Source: Trichoplax adhaerens (Eukaryota; Placozoa; Uniplacotomia; Trichoplacea; Trichoplacidae). From it: a stretch of 64,000 bases of DNA. The stretch is from the NCBI RefSeq assembly GCF_000150275.1, contig NW_002060949.1:5363240-5427239 (forward strand), written 5' to 3'. The notes beneath the pieces are model-generated. The model had not been told where the DNA came from and searched no databases. It was given only the letters and a program-made list of their open reading frames with translations. The position numbers and the translations under genes are program-made. This document shows positions 62,501 to 64,000 of the stretch, piece after piece (position 1 is the first letter of the stretch; every line of letters begins with the position of its first letter).

Positions 62501-62680
62501 AAGTGGATGAGAGATTTTGTAGCTAGTCATCCGGACTATAAAAAAGATTCTGTCGTCTCTGAAAAGATTAATTACGATTTACTGTACGCGTGTAACGAAA
62601 TAGTACAGGGCAAACGTCAAGAATCAGATTTTATTGACAATATGGAATCGAAAACTATAGATAGTTTTTCTACTACATAA
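56534..62680 (+). CDS. GCLC: glutamate–cysteine ligase catalytic subunit, diverged copy 2, 16 exons, 622 aa
   Basis: Tandem paralogue of the gene at 47725–53328. Exons: 56534–56683, 58577–58686, 59535–59584, 59774–59909, 60036–60149, 60224–60282, 60376–60506, 60618–60692, 60807–60923, 61043–61294, 61477–61569, 61675–61779, 61902–61983, 62090–62163, 62261–62381, 62481–62680. Every exon has exactly the length of its partner; the frame is intact and all junctions are GT–AG. Exons 2–8 have accumulated replacements at positions that are conserved in copy 1 and human GCLC: WRPE to [12 protein letters not shown] to [17 protein letters not shown] to SQNIYLRRG; the core motif [11 protein letters not shown] to [16 protein letters not shown] to TLQAY. 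Exons 9–16 stay close, and 13–16 are nearly identical. It could be a ligase with altered activity, a regulatory homologue or an early pseudogene. Intron 1 is about 0.8 kb longer than in copy 1 because of a repeat insertion. Confidence 0.93.
57030..57830. mobile_element. probable interspersed element in intron 1 of GCLC copy 2
   Basis: The segment 57575–57826 is the inverse complement of 63740–64000 with high similarity, including AGTCTAAAAATTAACCTTTA, TTTAGTCATAAAAATAACA, TCACGTCATAAAATT and AACAAAAAGTTCAAATTTCA. Intron 1 of copy 2 exceeds that of copy 1 by about 0.8 kb, so the element may extend left to roughly 57030. Only the right-hand 250 bp is supported by the second copy. No transposase frame is seen, so it is likely non-autonomous or truncated. 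Exact ends and target duplications were not determined. Confidence 0.6.
57831..58265. repeat. diverged ~240-bp tandem pair in GCLC copy 2 intron 1
   Basis: ATAGATAATCAAT..ATTACAGTA, TTTTAGCAACA.C.A.TATCAAA and later AGTAAATAA.GAT.GAGAAA recur at about 57833 and 58076. Confidence 0.6.
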
Positions 62681-63096
62681 GAAAGAAATTCATAGTAAAA
62701 CGAGTACAAGCAAATCATATATTGATTTGTATTGGGATGATTCTCGCTTAACTAGAGAACAAGTTTTTATAGACCACGATAATATATAGAAAGCTACGAT
62801 ACTTATAGTAATAACCATTATGCTATACATGTTTTTATATTTACATTATACCGTTGAGTTATGAGGTAACTTTTAATAGCTTATACAAAATGTTATAAGA
62901 CTATTATATTGATATTATCATTTACTCATTGTGTTCATCGATTTTACAGTAGCTAGCAAAAAGTAATATCTTCTAAAGTTACAGTTACGTAACTTTATTT
63001 TGCATTATATATCGTCGGTAACAATCAATACATTGTTACTTTCATTTTATTATAATATTAATTATCTTCATGTACTCATACGTATTATTGCAAAAT
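61902..63096. repeat. near-identical tract shared with 52550–53744 (copy 2 side)
   Basis: Constant 9352-bp offset to copy 1, covering exons 13–16, the introns between them and about 416 bp of 3' flank. The left edge coincides with the exon 13 acceptor (shared AATCGATAG|GTCGATG). The right edge is near TTATTGCAAA, after which the sequences differ. Confidence 0.9.
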
Positions 63097-64000
63097 TATA
63101 AAGAATGAAGTTGCAATTGTGTAACTTAACTTACGTTATGTATCGTGGTGATAATATGTTGTTATTTTCATTTTATTATGATATTAATTGTAGTAAAGGA
63201 CTAAAAATTAGAGTCCTTTGTAGCTTTTAGTATGCAATATTATTTTACTATAGAAAATACCTAGAAAGTGATAGTGTCTTTAAGTTTTACCCTGCCAAAT
63301 CATCATGTCGCCATCTTTTCTTCTTCATTATTTTACAAGGTATTATATAGATTACTATAGAAATTGTCCGAGAGCAATTGCCTAACCTAAAGAAAGGGGG
63401 TTTGATCGTCTATTCAAATTGTAAAGGAATTTGACTTAGTAACAAAACCCTATCCTTAGAGAAAGGGGATTTATGACATGACGGTAAAGTACTGTAATGT
63501 AGTCTATAATCGTAGAGTTACCGTACAATCTGACGCTAAAACATCAACTGTCAATACTCGCGAATACTCAGCGATACTAATGTCAGAAAAGTAGTCGTAA
63601 TAGTCATATAAATTTTTTTGATAAGCGGTTACTGTGATCTTTATAAAAACCGCATTTTTCGGATTCGGATTCCGGAACCGGTCGGATTTATGTCCGATAT
63701 AATTTTCCTGTTTTAATTTATGTCTGATATAATTTTTTCTGTTGTAATTTTTGGATTTTAGTTTATGAAAAATATCGTGAGTTGATTTTTGAAATTTGAA
63801 CTTTTTGTTATGAATTTGAAACTTTGGAATTTTATGACGTGACTTGAAAGTCACATTAGGAAAGTTTAGTTAGAAAAATAGAAAATAAGGTGGAAATTGG
63901 CAGAGGTTGTATTGATTGTTAAGTAGTTAGAATGTTATTTTTATGACTAAATCTTGATGTTTAAAGGTTGATTTTTAGACTTGTATAGTGTATTAATGAT
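62681..64000. other. 3' flank of GCLC copy 2 to the window end
   Basis: No gene recognised. A ~115-bp diverged duplication links about 62975–63075 with 63100–63190. Small stem-loops include AAAGGACT/AGTCCTTT near 63195–63220. The end of the window (from about 63740) is the inverted copy of the element in GCLC copy 2 intron 1. Confidence 0.6.
63740..64000. mobile_element. interspersed element, inverted copy, running off the window
   Basis: Inverse complement of 57575–57826 with high similarity, continuing to the last base of the window. The 116-codon minus-strand open frame at 63504–63854 partly covers this repeat and is Lys/Asn-rich by composition; it shows no protein domain. Confidence 0.7.

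Noticed and set aside
56534-62680. GCLC copy 2 considered as a pseudogene
   Set aside because: All 16 exons, splice sites and the frame are intact with exon lengths equal to copy 1, so it is annotated as a gene despite its unusual core motif.
63504-63854. 116-codon Lys/Asn-rich minus-strand open frame
   Set aside because: It partly overlaps the interspersed element and has repetitive composition; the matching part in GCLC intron 1 is not maintained as a frame.
1-64000. Search for a prokaryote-like defence, toxin or phage system
   Set aside because: Every supported gene is an intron-rich animal housekeeping gene; no operons, phage genes or restriction/CRISPR components were seen.

Overview
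This is a eukaryotic nuclear window. It is AT-rich, its genes have many short GT–AG introns, and the gene set is clearly animal: an intraflagellar-transport subunit, a RAB32-type GTPase, FAM8A1, PDCD2L, CCS, RFC1 and GCLC. Compact introns, high gene density and basal-metazoan-like protein sequences suggest a placozoan (Trichoplax-like) genome. That assignment is inference, since no search was run. Exons were placed by eye from family similarity, GT/AG borders and continuous reading phase. Nearly every row of the short-ORF landscape is a fragment or shadow of these spliced genes.

Layout, left to right: (1) 0–6.8 kb: AT-rich DNA with a decayed RAB32-like gene (2.07–4.75 kb, +), flanked on both sides by related dispersed repeats. 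(2) 6.85–12.50 kb (−): prolyl endopeptidase PREP, 17 exons, with an eight-unit minisatellite in intron 1. (3) 14.90–16.63 kb (−): an intact RAB32/38-type GTPase. (4) 16.6–19.5 kb: a repeat-rich divergent intergenic region with a ~200-bp tandem array, (CTGTA)n-like tracts and strong hairpins. (5) 19.52–22.13 kb (+): CCS, the copper chaperone for SOD1, converging on (6) 22.79–25.10 kb (−): a FAM8A1/RDD-family gene. (7) 25.4–26.3 kb: a five-unit ~210-bp tandem array. (8) 27.14–36.17 kb (−): WDR35/IFT121, 35 exons. It is head-to-head with (9) 36.84–38.75 kb (+): PDCD2L, which converges on (10) 39.13–44.27 kb (−): RFC1, the large clamp-loader subunit. (11) 44.3–47.7 kb: repeat-rich upstream DNA. 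(12) Two tandem, same-direction glutamate–cysteine ligase catalytic subunit genes (GCLC), at 47.73–53.33 kb and 56.53–62.68 kb. Each has 16 exons of pairwise identical length. (13) 62.7–64 kb: the downstream flank, ending in an inverted copy of a repeat that also sits in intron 1 of the second GCLC gene.

The genes are unrelated housekeeping loci rather than an operon or pathway cluster, and I saw no prokaryote-type defence or mobile gene system. The most interesting observations are the GCLC pair, the small-scale exon evolution and the pseudogene. In the GCLC pair, the 5' half of the second copy has changed its catalytic core motif, while the last four exons and their introns are almost identical to the first copy, as expected from gene conversion. 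The exon-level events are a ~170-bp tandem duplication that made a new symmetric exon in RFC1, and an in-frame, stop-free GC–AG intron in PDCD2L. The RAB32-like pseudogene keeps the intron positions of its functional neighbour.
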